64,000 nt of DNA from Atriophallophorus winterbourni (taxonomy: Eukaryota > Platyhelminthes > Trematoda > Plagiorchiida > Microphallidae), in the NCBI GenBank assembly GCA_013407085.1, contig JACCGJ010000231.1:22495-86494 (forward strand), read 5' to 3'. The notes beneath the pieces were generated by a model that did no database searches, was not told where the DNA came from, and saw only the letters and a program-made list of their open reading frames with translations. The position numbers and the translations under genes are program-made. Shown here piece by piece: positions 33,239 through 45,068 of the stretch. Position 1 is the stretch's first letter. Each line of letters starts with the position of its first letter.

Positions 33239-33482
33239 GTTTATACAATCCCAGCATCCCAGTTTTGTTTATCCAAAGTGACCACCAACTCCAAAGGGTG
33301 GCAACTCGTGAACAATGTTGAACAAGGAAAGGGCGACCCTGAAAATTCAGACGGCCCTTTGTCGAAAAAACCGCGCCCGGATGACCAGACTACACCATCT
33401 GAAGAGTCTCAACAGGTGGATACCAACTCGGTCTCGGACACCACCGTGTGGCACTCTTCATCTAGCGCTTATATGCTGTTCT
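33239..33482 (+). pseudogene. USP48 exon 9, second copy, interrupted
   Basis: Nearly identical to exon 9 up to SSSAYMLF, then runs into unrelated low-complexity sequence. Homology returns at 34,186 (GATGACGTGCAACC) with extra single bases. Confidence 0.85.
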
Positions 33483-34185
33483 TGATCAAGAGTCTCCTAT
33501 ACTCCTCTCCCCCTTATGTTCCTTTCTCTATAAGCCATCTATCCTTCCTCGCTTTTTTCTTTCCCCAAACCCCAGTGTATACCGGGCATCCGAATTGTTT
33601 GTGTTCTTGCCTTGGTTTGCAATTTTTTGTTCTCTCGCCTAATTTAACATCACCCGTCCTACCCCTACTTCTTAATCTCCCCCCACCTAACCTTCCTTTT
33701 TCTTTTCTTGGGTCTTCTTTCAAGCCCCCCCGTAAACAGAGGAAGAGAAGTAGCAGAAGAAAGCGCAAGTGTACGGGAAGCAGGGAGTGACAAGCGAGAT
33801 AAAAGCCGAAGCGGAAAGCAAGCGAGAGCGATAGTATGAAAGTGAAGCAGAGATAGGATTATAGCTTTGCCCCTCAGATTAACTGTAGGGATCCTATACC
33901 TTCTGGCTTCTGTCTCACTTCGGATATCACAAGCACCCTACTCCCGCCCACATTCCCCCAACCCACATCTATCCTTCTCAACATTCCCCTTTTACCGTTC
34001 CTCCATTGTCAACCCTCTCCCCCCTACTTTTTTCCTGCTCCCCCCCGTCTATCTCAGTATCCACCTTTTCTCATTTTCTCCTTCTCTTGCTATTTTCTTA
34101 TCAACTATTTCCCCCCTGCCTTTCTCTACTCCCGTCTCCCCCTACGTCCCTCCTCTTTGTTCTACTTCTTCCCCCTCTGGAATTT
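33483..34185. other. Anomalous low-complexity insertion
   Basis: 703 bases of C/T-rich sequence with many homopolymer runs, containing one A/G-rich island at about 33,735-33,860. It replaces 11 bases of exon 9. It matches no other part of the window. Flanking sequence shows scattered single-base indels relative to the first copy, as in uncorrected long-read sequence. Confidence 0.7.
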
Positions 34186-34246
34186 GATGACGTGCAACCG
34201 CAAAACGGCGTAAAATTTGTATGTTCAGGACATTTATAACCCTTGA

Positions 34247-34358
34247 ATGAATGAAAGCACAAGCGAAACCAGGCCAAGTGCCGTACAGTCAAGAGACTGC
34301 ACGGGGGCTAAGATACGGCCAGGTGCCCAGGCCTAGGACAGATATGAGAATGAAAATA
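34247..34358 (-). mobile_element. SINE-like element, copy 2 only, with indels
   Basis: Minus-strand 3' module with (GAAT)n tail. Extra and missing single bases (CAAGAGACTG, CTAGGACAG) look more like sequence error than decay. Confidence 0.65.
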
Positions 34359-34592
34359 GAAATATCCCCCTACCATCCCATTATGTTTGTAACTTTTGGT
34401 TTAGTCATGGAAGCCCAGTTTCTTGACACTTTACATTATCACTGTCCGTATAATCGATGAATTACGACCCAACATCACGCATATCAGAAACACGAGTCAT
34501 CATCATTATTCTGTAGCAGGAAGCTGCAGTAAGACATGCCACCGGTGCTTAGATACTCGCGGAAATAAAACTGGGTTCCTGATTATTAGGTT

Positions 34593-34707
34593 TTATTTCC
34601 TGTATCTGTCTAGGTCTGGGCAGCGTGACCGTATCTTAGCCTGTGTGCGGTCTATGACTATGCGGTAATTTGTCTGGATCAAGCTTGTGGGATTTCATGC
34701 ATGCCTA
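34593..34707 (+). mobile_element. SINE-like 3' module (copy 2 of 17,519-17,632)
   Basis: Collinear with the first copy. Confidence 0.7.
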
Positions 34708-35231
34708 GCAAAATGTGTCGCAACGATTAACAGATAATAAAAAAGGATGCAGGCATATATGAAATTATATTATCGAAGCACATATGTACTGGGAAATGGC
34801 TTCCTGTGATAGGTTCACTACATGAGATTTCACATTTTTTCATTTTCGTTTCAAGTAACTTGACCCAACATTTTTTCATGCACAGGCAATAATCCAAGCG
34901 CCACCAGTTTGTAAGCATCTATTGTAAGGTTTTACATCAAGATTGAACACCGGATACTGGTGTAACGTCTGTCCTTGATGATGATGATTGCGTTCGACTC
35001 TGAATCGGACAGCCCAATTCCTAATCCCGCCGTGGTTGCATGTTTCGAGAAATGTGCTTAGCCCATGTCCCTACCACACCGGGGTGTACAAAGTACCAGG
35101 AATAGTTGGAACATTTACTGCGACTGTTGAGCACCTTTTCCGGTGCGCAAAATCAGATCACATGTAGAGATTCGTGTTGAAGAATCCGGAGATCGACGCG
35201 CTAGCCTTATGGACACCGAGCGGTCTCATGC

Positions 35232-35290
35232 AGTCTCTGACTGTGCGGCACTTTGCCCGGATCAGGCTTGTGCTTTCATACCTTTCATAC
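35232..35290 (+). mobile_element. SINE-like 3' fragment, copy 2 only
   Basis: Inserted between two CATGC pentamers (35,227-35,231 and 35,291-35,295). The first copy has a single CATGC followed directly by GGCAAGATG (about 18,158). Confidence 0.75.
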
Positions 35291-35321
35291 CATGCGGCAA
35301 GATGTTTCCAACCACCTGTTG

Positions 35322-35419
35322 TATATGTATGTATGAAAGCACAAGCCTGATCCAGGCAAAGTGCCGCACAGTCAAAGACTGCACGTGGGCTAAGATAATG
35401 TCAGGTTGCCCAGGCTTAG
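35322..35419 (-). mobile_element. Short SINE-like element with 8-bp target-site duplication, copy 2 only
   Basis: Flanked by ACCTGTTG at 35,314-35,321 and 35,420-35,427; absent from the first copy near 18,185. It consists of the 3' three-hairpin module alone (98 bp) with a (TATG)n tail. Confidence 0.88.
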
Positions 35420-36018
35420 ACCTGTTGGGCGGATCTTTTGGTACTCAACAGTTTCGAGAAACGCAGTCGAGGCTAAACCTTCCACATATGACAAACTCGT
35501 TCGAAGATATTTGAACTACATTCATCTCTCCAACCAAGATAACAATAGCGTGAATGAAACACATCCCGTCACGTTCTGTGAAACATCATTTTGTTTAATC
35601 TGGAGCTAAAGTGAGTCGAGAAACACTGGGAATTGCTTCTTCCACAAATTCAGCTGAGAGTTTGACCTCATCCGTCTCACTTGAAACACTTAGCAATTGG
35701 ATGAAAACTAAGTTCGTCTTGCACCTGCAGATTGGCCTTTCTCTTGTCAGTTACGAATGTCTTTTGGGCCGATGCATCCACGTACACAAACCGGTACACC
35801 AGCTATAGTGTTTATTGTCCCGTGATGGAATTAGAAACATGAAGATCTTTGCTCATTTTTATACGAGTTGAAAAAAGACATTAACTCTAATAACTCAATG
35901 TTTTTGCCTAGGTCATCTATCTAAAGTGATAGAAAGCTCTCTTGATCTCTCTTTCTGCTCTTTTGGTACCGGTCCGTATCTCTGAAGTTTGACCTGTCAA
36001 GACGCACCATATGTACAC

Positions 36019-36095
36019 ACGTCTGTCCACGTGCAGTCTGTGACTGTGCGGCACTTTGCCTGGTTCAGGCTCGTGCTTTCATACATACATGCATA
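36019..36095 (+). mobile_element. SINE-like 3' module (copy 2 of 18,786-18,870)
   Basis: Collinear with the first copy; the (CATA)n tail differs in length. Confidence 0.65.
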
Positions 36096-36699
36096 CGTAC
36101 ACAGTTAGTGATCTTGTGAGAAACACAGTAAATGCACGCTCATCTAATGCATCTAGCTAAAGAAACTTATTGTTCTATGAAGTTCAAATTGTTTTGAACT
36201 GTGAGTCACTCTGGCCTTCTTTAGTTGTAGATCCATATATTTGAATGGCAATCTTGATGCAGACCCGATCTATTTCACCGGAGTCAACGATAGCCTAACG
36301 TGTTACATTCCATCGTATATCTCAATTGCTACACAGCCGTTTGAAGAAAATTACTCAATATCAGCATAGTAGTTCCAACGTTGCATGCGTTTCAAATTTC
36401 GTTTTAGGCTGATTAATCTTCGTGAAAACCCATGCTATCCACAATCTTCACTTTAGCTGTAAACAAATCCCACGCGGCTCTTGTTTGACATCGCATAAAC
36501 CATTGCGTAGGTATTCCTCTGTTTATGGTAGATACGCATCCGCGTTTGGTCCAAGGTACCGTGCATTCAAGCGTTTGTGGTGCCCGGTTGTTGCGCCAAT
36601 TACTCGTCAGATTCAGATGTAAATTAAGATAAATAGATACTTTGAAAACAACATCTGCAGCTACTCAGACCAGGAAGGTCGATGTATAGAGGTCAGACA

Positions 36700-37010
36700 A
36701 ACTCAGTCTCAACAAACTGCTTTGTGGTTCACGCGTTTTAGCCAAAAGCTCTGGGTAGGGCGTCCTACGCTTACCCATAGGGGCATAGGCTCCCGGGTGC
36801 TATCACGCCCACAAGCAAACTTGCCACTTTGTCTGGCTCCAGACTTGTGCTTCATGATGATAATGATATATATTCCGGAGCCGGAGTTCCGTTAGGCAGT
36901 CTGAAGTTGTATTCAAATTCGTCCTGCCATTTCTTGCGACGGCATCGTTGTCCAAACGTATCAGCCTCGCTGTTCCTTTGGTGCCGTTTCTTTATCCTGG
37001 ATGCAGAATT
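36700..37010 (+). mobile_element. Retroposon block (copy 2 of 19,470-19,770)
   Basis: Collinear; the ATG tract is much shorter here than in the first copy. Confidence 0.6.
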
Positions 37011-37187
37011 GATGCTGCCAAAATCTCTAAATGCTATAAAAAGCCTGGTAGACTTTGAGATGCATGATTATCTCTGTGACCGAACTCCACGATATTTTTT
37101 TACAGGAAAAAATTTCTACCCCTCTGAATAGGATTCACAATCATTTCTTTCATAATGTATTTTCTTTTTTCCGCATTTTTAACACAG

Positions 37188-37276
37188 ATGTTCAAATTCC
37201 GGAAAATTTACGTCACATTGTGGAAGCGATGAATTTGGAACAGGATGAACAAATTCTCACTCGACAAGCTCTTCAG
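37188..37276 (+). pseudogene. USP48 exon 10, second copy
   Basis: Same length and phase as the first copy. Amino-acid differences include Asp to Glu in HIVDAM and Ala to Thr in ILARQ. Confidence 0.82.
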
Positions 37277-37497
37277 GTACGCGACTGCAAATCATCATCT
37301 TGACCGATTGAAATTTTACGTTTATCAGATTAACCTGAGTTGTGCCTCTGTTGTCAGTCATAGACTCCATTTAATCCGATTTATTTTACGTGATCAAGCT
37401 ATTTTCAACTTCCCTTTCTATACAGCTGCACCGTGTTTTTTGTTTTTTGACGTTCCTGTACAATGGTATTCACGTGTTCGGCTGTTTGTATTTGCAG

Positions 37498-37811
37498 CGA
37501 AAGAAAATGATGTGTCTACAAAACCTGTACACAACTCTCCACTTGCCCGAACCGAACGATGACAATGTGACGTTGGATGACTTGGCGCTGGTGCCCACAC
37601 AATGGCTCCGCAATTGGTTCGAACAACCAGACCAACCCCCGCCACCGATTATGTTACCTGCGGACGGTTCATCCACCGCGAAACCTTCCCCTTTCTTCAA
37701 GCCATGTCTACATGGTCGGGTTCCCATCGATATGGATTCATCGGAATATCGAGCGGTTTCGTTTTCCGGGTTACGCATCGCCTTGGAACAAACGGATGTG
37801 ATTTCCATCCC
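37498..37811 (+). pseudogene. USP48 exon 11, second copy
   Basis: Open, same length. Changes seen: DELAL to DDLAL, SSDYR to SSEYR, RSALE to RIALE. These are mostly conservative, as expected for alleles or a constrained paralogue. Confidence 0.82.
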
Positions 37812-38239
37812 GTGAGTGCCCTTGCATTGCTTTAGCGTGGATTTTTTAATCTCACGCGATACCAAAGCTTTCTTTTAGTTTGCTTATTTGTATAATGTTT
37901 CTATGCTGTCATCAAACCATTTTCAAAATGCTCATTGGAGCATCAGCGTCAACAGCATCGCAATCGGTAGCGGTATAATTCTACTCGTTATGATCGTCTT
38001 CCTCATACTTTCATGAAAAAAAACTCAGCAAATCTCGTTATTATGTTGAAGCCTCCGGATATTTTTCCATGATAGTACTTTGCAGCAAATATGAGTTATC
38101 ACGATTTCATCATAATGATTATTCCGCAGAATTTGACTATAGCTTAAAAATCTAGGTTTTAAATGTCACTAAGCAATAACGTCGTGGTGACGCCACTTTA
38201 TTAATATGACATTACTTTTTTGGTTCTCATCGTCACGCA

Positions 38240-38440
38240 TGAAAGCACAAGCCTGATCCTGGCAAAGTGCGGCACAATCAGAGACTGTACGTGGGCTAAG
38301 ATACTGTCAGGTTGCCCAGGCCTAGACAGATGAAAGAGAAAAGGGTTACAGCGTGTTTTCGCATGCAGCTCACTACCGCTGGCAAATCAATCCAGCACGG
38401 TGAAAGCTGTACAGTTCAAAAGTGCTGCATGATTGCACAT
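38240..38440 (-). mobile_element. SINE-like element (copy 2 of 21,136-21,340)
   Basis: Collinear; the neighbouring element at 20,934 of the first copy is absent here. Confidence 0.75.
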
Positions 38441-38471
38441 CCATGTAATCGTCATAATTATGTCTAAGTTC

Positions 38472-38656
38472 GGATGTACAATCGTGCAGTACTTCTGTGT
38501 TGTGTAGCTAATACCGTGCTAGTGAACTGCATGCGGAAATACGCTGGAGTTTCTTTACTATTTCCACCTTCCTTTTTCTGTTTATATCTTAGCCCATGTG
38601 CAGTCTTTGAATGTGCGGCACTTTTCCTAGATAAGGCTTGTGATTTCAGACATACG
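38472..38656 (+). mobile_element. SINE-like element (copy 2 of 21,368-21,552)
   Basis: Collinear with the first copy, same internal deletion. Confidence 0.75.
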
Positions 38657-38974
38657 TACTAATTTCGAATACTGTCGGATCTTCCACGGCCAGACAATAA
38701 AATGTTTCGGGTTGTTGTCAATATCCTTTATATACGAAGACAGAAACAACCGTCTTGGTCCACTGGCACAAATCATAGCCCTTTGTCAACGCGCAATGTG
38801 AATGTGACCGATTTTATTTACCGGAATTGTGTCCGGGCGAGAATGGCTTCTGCTTTGTGATAGTCATGCGTTCGACCGGAAAGCACAACTGTAGATACAA
38901 TTGCTTATTCGATTAAAATATTCATCGACTCGTCAGCGTGATTCTAATTTTCCAACATTCTTTCCGCCTCACAG

Positions 38975-39131
38975 TTTCCGTCTATTTGAACCTTGTCTCG
39001 AATGCACTCGGCTTAAAGTTGCCCTGATTCAACTGGAGCAGCGTATTCGAATGTTGAGCAAAGAAATGGATAATTTCATTCATTCCAAAGAAACCGCTTT
39101 CGAAAGATCAGCCGACGATTCGGAAAAGTCG
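38975..39131 (+). pseudogene. USP48 exon 12, second copy
   Basis: Open, same length. AVERSCDD in the first copy is AFERSADD here. Confidence 0.82.
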
Positions 39132-39326
39132 GTAAGTGAACGTATATGAAATAGCGTCCAACTTAGTCATCATGTTGGTGTCTGTGTAAGAGATTTTTCA
39201 CCCTTTCCATCCGTCTGACCACGCTCACCGCACAACTCAACTTTCTATTCTCACGATTAAAATAAGCGCGTATTTAATTATTCATTATAAGTGGCCCTGT
39301 GGTGTTTTCCATTTCATCTCTAGACC

Positions 39327-39455
39327 CTCTTCTTTTTTCTTCCTCATATCGGTCTAGGCCTGGGCAACCTGACAGTATCATAGCCCACTTGCAGTCTCTG
39401 ACTGTACGGCACTTTGCCTGGATCAGGCTTGTGCTTTCATCATCATCATCATCAC
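39327..39455 (+). mobile_element. SINE-like 3' module with (CATC)n tail
   Basis: Close to consensus in all three hairpins. It is the left partner of the ~580-bp length difference with the first copy. Confidence 0.8.
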
Positions 39456-39464
39456 TAGACCCGT

Positions 39465-39800
39465 GAGTTGAGCAGCAACACTTGCTATCGATATCACACT
39501 ATCCTCGGTAATAATGAGCCCTGGGCGACTAGAGAATATTTCGGCTTTCAGACGATGTAGCATTTTGCATGATCCTGGACACCATACACGTTATGATTCG
39601 TGACAGTGAAAGCCACAAGGAAGCTGTCTTGCCACGTCGCTCTACTCGTTCGCAACACTTGCTCGAATGCATGTCTGACTCGACGTGTAGTCACCTCATT
39701 CCAGTGTGTGTGTGCTGAATCTTTTTGTGGGTTCAGTAGCTTTTCTATGTCACGGTTGTATTGCAGTTATGCACTTTGTGATTGTTACCGGTGTAATGGT
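39465..39800 (+). mobile_element. RTE 3' untranslated fragment
   Basis: Resembles the end of the RTE copy at 14,480-14,890 (GACAGTGAAA-CC-CAAGGAAGCTG and TGTCGCTCTACT type segments). No coding part. Confidence 0.6.
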
Positions 39801-39811
39801 TGCATGGATGC

Positions 39812-40073
39812 GCAATCGTGCAGTACTTTGTGCTGTGGGGCTAATACCATGCTAAATTGATTGGCCAGAGGTAGTGAGCTGCATGCTGAAATAAGCTGGA
39901 GTCTCACTACGCTTTCCTGTTCTTTTTTCTTCCTCATATTTGTCTAGGCCTGGGCAGCCTGACAGTATCTTAGCCTACGTGCATTCTCTGACTGTGCGGT
40001 ACTTTGCCTGGATTAGGCTTTTGCTTTCATCATCATCACCGGCGTAATGCTGTCTATGATGATGATGGCACGC
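39812..40073 (+). mobile_element. SINE-like element followed by RTE (GAT)n tail
   Basis: Near full-length copy (GGATGCGCAATCGTGCAG start) with (CATC)n tail, directly followed by CACCGGCGTAATGCTGTC and GAT repeats of an RTE end. The same junction occurs at 22,330-22,378. Confidence 0.75.
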
Positions 40074-40937
40074 ACATGATAATTTTGTGCTTGTCATCGG
40101 CGTTGATATGAATGCGCGTTTGAATTTATTAAAACTTGTTTTCATAAGTTGCGATCCTCTAAAAATATACACATGAATTATAATGCTTTTTTGTTCATGT
40201 TGTTCTTATTGTTGTACATTTAATTAAAAAAATAATGTCCTTCTGTCATAGATCCTGTAAATTTCCACATCAACTAGCATGTTTGTTTACCCCTCAAGTT
40301 AAACTTTTCTGCCACCATCTAATTTTGATTTTTTCTAACTCTTTTCCACGCTTTTTCCATACGACTGAAAAATAAAAACAAAAATACTATCCGTTTACAC
40401 GAATTCTCATCGAAACAGATTAATTTAACGACGCAAATTTTTGGAAAAGGATCAATGAAACACGTTTAAGGATGAAACTCTACGGCGCCATCGAAATTGC
40501 AAATTGGAAACAACTTTGGTTGAGGCTCTGGTGAACTATGCTGCACCAAACGCATATTTGCGCCACCTCTTGTTTGAGCTGACCGTGGTCTTTTCCTACC
40601 ATCATCAATGTCTTCATCAAAATAAACCTCCTCAATAATGTTGAAACTTTCACACAGGATCGATCTGATACTGTTGCTTTGAACACAGAGGAAAATTGAT
40701 GTAACGAAAACCGTTACCGTACTCGCATAATTGTCGCGTAACTATCATTCGGGGTTAAAATCAATTATTACTAAAAGTTTATCCATTTGATCTTTTCCTT
40801 CGCTGTATTTAATACTATGTTATGATCATACCTGCTGATGTTCAACGGAAGCCATACTATCTCCGTTCATTTCGTACAAACGATCTGGTGTTCGTGTGAG
40901 TTGACCTACTTTCTCATTTCTTACTATTTTCACACAG

Positions 40938-41431
40938 ACCGAGCCCACATTCTTTTGGATCGGCAAGCGTTCCCTACGGAAATGGCGCAACCTGTGTCGG
41001 AAATACGTGGCCGAACTGTATACGGATCCCGAAAACACTTCTCACACCCCACCACAAACCACTTTCAACACGGATATTCTCTGTCCCCATAAACAGCTCA
41101 GAAACAACTCCAGACGCATTCGCTTGATGCCCGCACAGCTGTGGCACAAGCTGATCTCCCTACTGCCCGGTGCTAATATCCCCATTTTTCCCGTTACCAG
41201 TGACAAGATGTGCGGTGTGCATTGCCCTCAATGCGAAAAGTTCGAGTCATCGCTGGCGGAGCGCGCCAGCACAGAACGGGATTCGATGCCACGTCTACTG
41301 TCGCAAAATTTTAATGTGATGCCAAAGTTGTTTGGTGATAACTGGCAACCAACTGATGTCGAATTGAACATGGGCGAGGAAAAGCGTTCGGCTCCCCAAT
41401 CTACATCGATAGACCCACACACCAGCTTGAC
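40938..41431 (+). pseudogene. USP48 exon 13, second copy
   Basis: I see no difference from 23,262-23,755 except at its third base (ACT versus ACC, both Thr). It lies in the first identical block. Confidence 0.85.
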
Positions 41432-42450
41432 GTAAGTGGGCCACGTTACACCTGATGTTAATTTGTGCAAATGTGACCAACGTTTGTTTGAAACGCTGGT
41501 ACCATCTCACCAAACATTTTTTTAAATTCCAGACGTGATCCTTTACAGCACTGACGTGCTAAATGAATCTGAACATTGAGTTGTGCGTGTAATATATTTG
41601 TGTAAGCTACAACGAATATCCAATGCGCCTGCATGCTGATTGCACAGTGTATAGTTCACGAAAATGTATGTTTAAACAGAAGGTTTTCATTTTCATTAAG
41701 TTAGAATCCGCTTTCTTTACGGACTCGTAGAAGATTTCCTTCATTATGCAGCACTGCGTACTATGCATGCCAAAATGGGATTATAGATAATACTCACATC
41801 TATCCATTTGGTTGCATGTTTTCCGACAGGCATGGTAAACACTTCCATTCCTGCTTATTGTCATGGACAGCATTACGGCGAAAGGAATTACCGACTGCTA
41901 AACTGCCATACAACCATGAAGCGATTAAACCCCAAAGAGATGGAAAGGTTGGGACCTTATATGCTAATGAACCTGTGTAGCATTAAGCACAAACACAATG
42001 CGATGTTGTGCCTACAACTCTAATGAATACACATTCAATCAAGTGTTGTGTGAATGAGTAGAGCAACACCACCGCGTCAGCTTTGTTGCAGCTTTCTCTG
42101 TTATGCATCCTAGCAAGCTTTCCTAGCCGCTCCAGATGACTATATACACTGCGAGAAGATACCTACAACGAACCGATTTTGAGCTATATCGTTCAGAGTA
42201 ACAAAGCCACTGCGAATTCTGATCGCGCTGATTAATGAGACAGGTTTCCCCAATTACAGCAGGTAGTTTAGTTGTCAAGGACTTCGTCTGCTTGATCTTT
42301 AACCAAAATTTAACGACCACTACAAAGACACCTTTCTGAGTTAGGAGTAGCAAACAAAATTACTTTGGGAAAAAGTTGATTTTCCATTCGCAATGATGGA
42401 CTAATCAGTAAAATCTATGCATGTTAACTTGTTTTTCTATATCTACCCCG

Positions 42451-42690
42451 CCACAGAAGATTCTTTTTTTGGATAATTGTGCTACGTATCCGATGTTGCT
42501 AATTAACTCCACTGATTGTGCGAAGACAGCGTTTCTCCAACACCTGCACATTTCGTAATCCTTTTCTCGCTATCCAGGTTTCACATCCGTACAACCAGAT
42601 CGCGCAAATCGTTACCTTAGTGACTCTGTGCTTATGCGTATGTCGAGTTTTACGCATGTTCGGGTTCTAACCAGGAAACTCGTCAAACTA
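42451..42690 (-). pseudogene. RTE-like RT fragment (copy 2 of 24,775-25,010)
   Basis: Collinear; first differences from copy 1 appear at about 42,605. Confidence 0.65.
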
Positions 42691-42766
42691 GTCCAATGCT
42701 TTTTCGCGTATTTTGTTTTTTAGCAAAATCTTGATAAGCTTCCGTTTTTATGCTTTCAAAAATCAG

Positions 42767-42974
42767 CACTTCAAATTCGCCTCCCACGAATTCGTCGGAA
42801 TCCCCTCAGCCATCCATTCCCTCCGAGAACGATAATCTGAATCTCATCCATTTGATACCGCTTGAATTTGTGTTACAATGGCGAAAGTTTGCCCGTAACC
42901 CCCTTCCAGAGACACTCCCAGATCGTCTAGAGTCGGTGCTGAACGTAGACGGTGTGCTTTGTGACCATGGGCAG
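42767..42974 (+). pseudogene. USP48 exon 14, second copy, 9 bp shorter
   Basis: In-frame loss of three codons: NDNLDNPNLIH in the first copy is NDNLNLIH here. Further substitutions lie in the Ser/Pro-rich start; the DUSP part is unchanged. Confidence 0.82.
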
Positions 42975-43121
42975 GTGAGTCAATTACAATAGTAAAATAA
43001 TCCCGCGTTCTTTTTCTATGTTTTCATCTATCGAACTATCTATCAAAATCAGGTAGAAGCGCACAACAAGCTAGAGCTCAACCGTGCACAAATATCGATC
43101 ATATTTTAGTATTTGAACACG

Positions 43122-43345
43122 GATGTGCAATCGTGCAGTGTTTCTGTGCTGTGCGGCTAACATCGTGCTAAATTGATTGGCCAACGGTAATAAGCTGCAT
43201 GCTGAAACACGCTGGAGTCTCACTACCATTTCTATTTCCTCCCTCATATCTGTCTAGGCCTGGACAACCTGACAGTATCTTAGCCCATGTGCAGTCTGGC
43301 TGTACGGCACTTTGCCTGGATCAGGCTTGTGTTTTCATACCCCAT
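43122..43345 (+). mobile_element. SINE-like element (copy 2 of 25,452-25,672)
   Basis: Collinear; a 4-bp deletion in hairpin 2 (GTGCAGTCTGGCTG) removes its loop. Confidence 0.8.
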
Positions 43346-43725
43346 AAGGAAAGATCAGAGCAATGTGTTTGACTAGGTTGCGATTGCGCACTCAATATCT
43401 ATGTCCATTTATTCATATTGATTAGACTGCACTGTTTCACTTATTTTGCTACGATCTTTGGACATCGATCGCCGTGTCATCATTTCAGTTTAAATTACCG
43501 CTATATTGCATTCGATGGGCCAGCTAAATCTATTCATCGTCGCATTGCATTTACATTTAACCTAAGTCAGATGAGCTCCACACGGATATCAACTTTTTTG
43601 TTGCCTAGCGCAATTTGTGCCAAACGAAACTTTTAGAAATTTTGCAATTCGTGATATCCACACCAAGCACAAGGTCCTCGCGCACGATAGCCTTATCTGA
43701 TGCGTGAAACACGGTGGGCAGAGTG

Positions 43726-44571
43726 ACCATCAACCCTTTCGACTGATTTCTTCCCAGTTGAGCATTAGCACTGATCAAGGTGATCACATTGAACGCTTGT
43801 CACGTGATGTGCTGGTAACAGCTTCTTACGACACACCGTAGAAAGCTGCACAAGGACGCTGTCCTTATGTCGCTTTCTTGTTTCACGAATCAATTTATTG
43901 TTGTTCTAAATGTCGAAAGCGTAGCTCCCTTAACACAGTTTATATGCGCTTTTCTTCACAGCTGTGTTTCATTTGTTACGCCCTGTTTTCTTTGGGACCA
44001 TACTTCCGTCATTTTTGTATGCCAATGAAGTATTGGTGCAATTCTGTTTTGGAAATTGGCCAGTTTTGCTGTCGCAACTAAAATCAATCTTGGTTTACTA
44101 GCACCAGGCAAACCGATGATTATTGATTTTCCCAGGTGTTTGTTCTATTTCACAACATATTCACTTTCGCATATGCACATGGTCTGTTTTCCCCAACTTT
44201 TTACCATCGGTGCATCCGTGGAACAGAGAAGTATTGCATCGATTTGTTGGACCAATAAATCTCTTCTTTCCTGAGTATCACGGCACGATCTGCAGTGCTT
44301 TTATGATGTTTCAGCTACAAAAAACCGTGCTACAAGCTGCTTCTGTTGTAAGACCGCAGCTGTTATTTCTGTTTCCATTTTCATATCTGTCTAGTCCTAG
44401 GCGAACCTGACAATATCTTGGCCCATGCTTGGGTCATGTGTGTGATTGCGTACATATATACAACAGGCATGCATCGAATTTCGTACCACATAATTTTATT
44501 ATCGTGGAGTTATATCGACGAATTGATAATCTCACATCGATTATTTTTGCGTTACCAGACTTTTCTAAATG
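43726..44571. other. 846-bp segment present only in the second copy
   Basis: Lies between ...GGGCAGAGTG and AATAACATTC, which are adjacent in the first copy (26,049/26,050). It holds an RTE-like 3' fragment near 43,740-43,900 and a degenerate SINE-like piece at 44,360-44,440. The rest is unrecognised, and no clear target-site duplication is visible. Confidence 0.8.
44360..44440 (+). mobile_element. SINE-like fragment
   Basis: Pyrimidine tract, ATATCTGTCTAG, then GAACCTGACAATATCTTGGCCC. Hairpins 2 and 3 are missing. Confidence 0.6.
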
Positions 44572-44672
44572 AATAACATTCTTCCCTTGAAAGTTTTTTT
44601 TAATTTTCATTCTAATCAAACTAGGTTGTTTTCACTGCTTCGGCTCATTCCTTTTCGTTTCACCGTTTTAAG

Positions 44673-45068
44673 CTCACCATGCCTTGGCAAGACTTGATAC
44701 GCGAATCTATCGCTTGCCCTGTCACGGCTTCCGAGTACCGAGTGTTATGGGAACGCTACGGTGGATCGCCGGAGTTCGAAGGTGACACCAGCATTTTGAA
44801 CGGCTCAGATGAGGAGGCGGAAGCCAGCGAAATATATCCCCCACTTTTCCTCGTCCCTTCGACGGATGAGGGCGGCGCCTGGCAATTGCGGCCCCAGTCC
44901 TATTCCCGCGTGTGCTCAGAGTGCTACGCTCAATTCTTGGCCGAGCGCAGTCACTTCAACAACGCACAACTTCGTGTTCGCCTGGTCAGGGATCCTGCTG
45001 CTTTGCTGGAGACTATGAGTCAAAATGTGCAATGCACGAGTTCAAACGGTGTCGATGCTACCGACGAG
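44673..45068 (+). pseudogene. USP48 exon 15, second copy
   Basis: No visible difference from 26,151-26,546; second identical block. Confidence 0.85.

Noticed and set aside
33146..33790. 214-codon frame ending in an Arg/Ser-rich tail
   Set aside because: It is USP48 exon 9 joined by chance to the anomalous low-complexity insertion; the RS tail comes from the purine-rich island.
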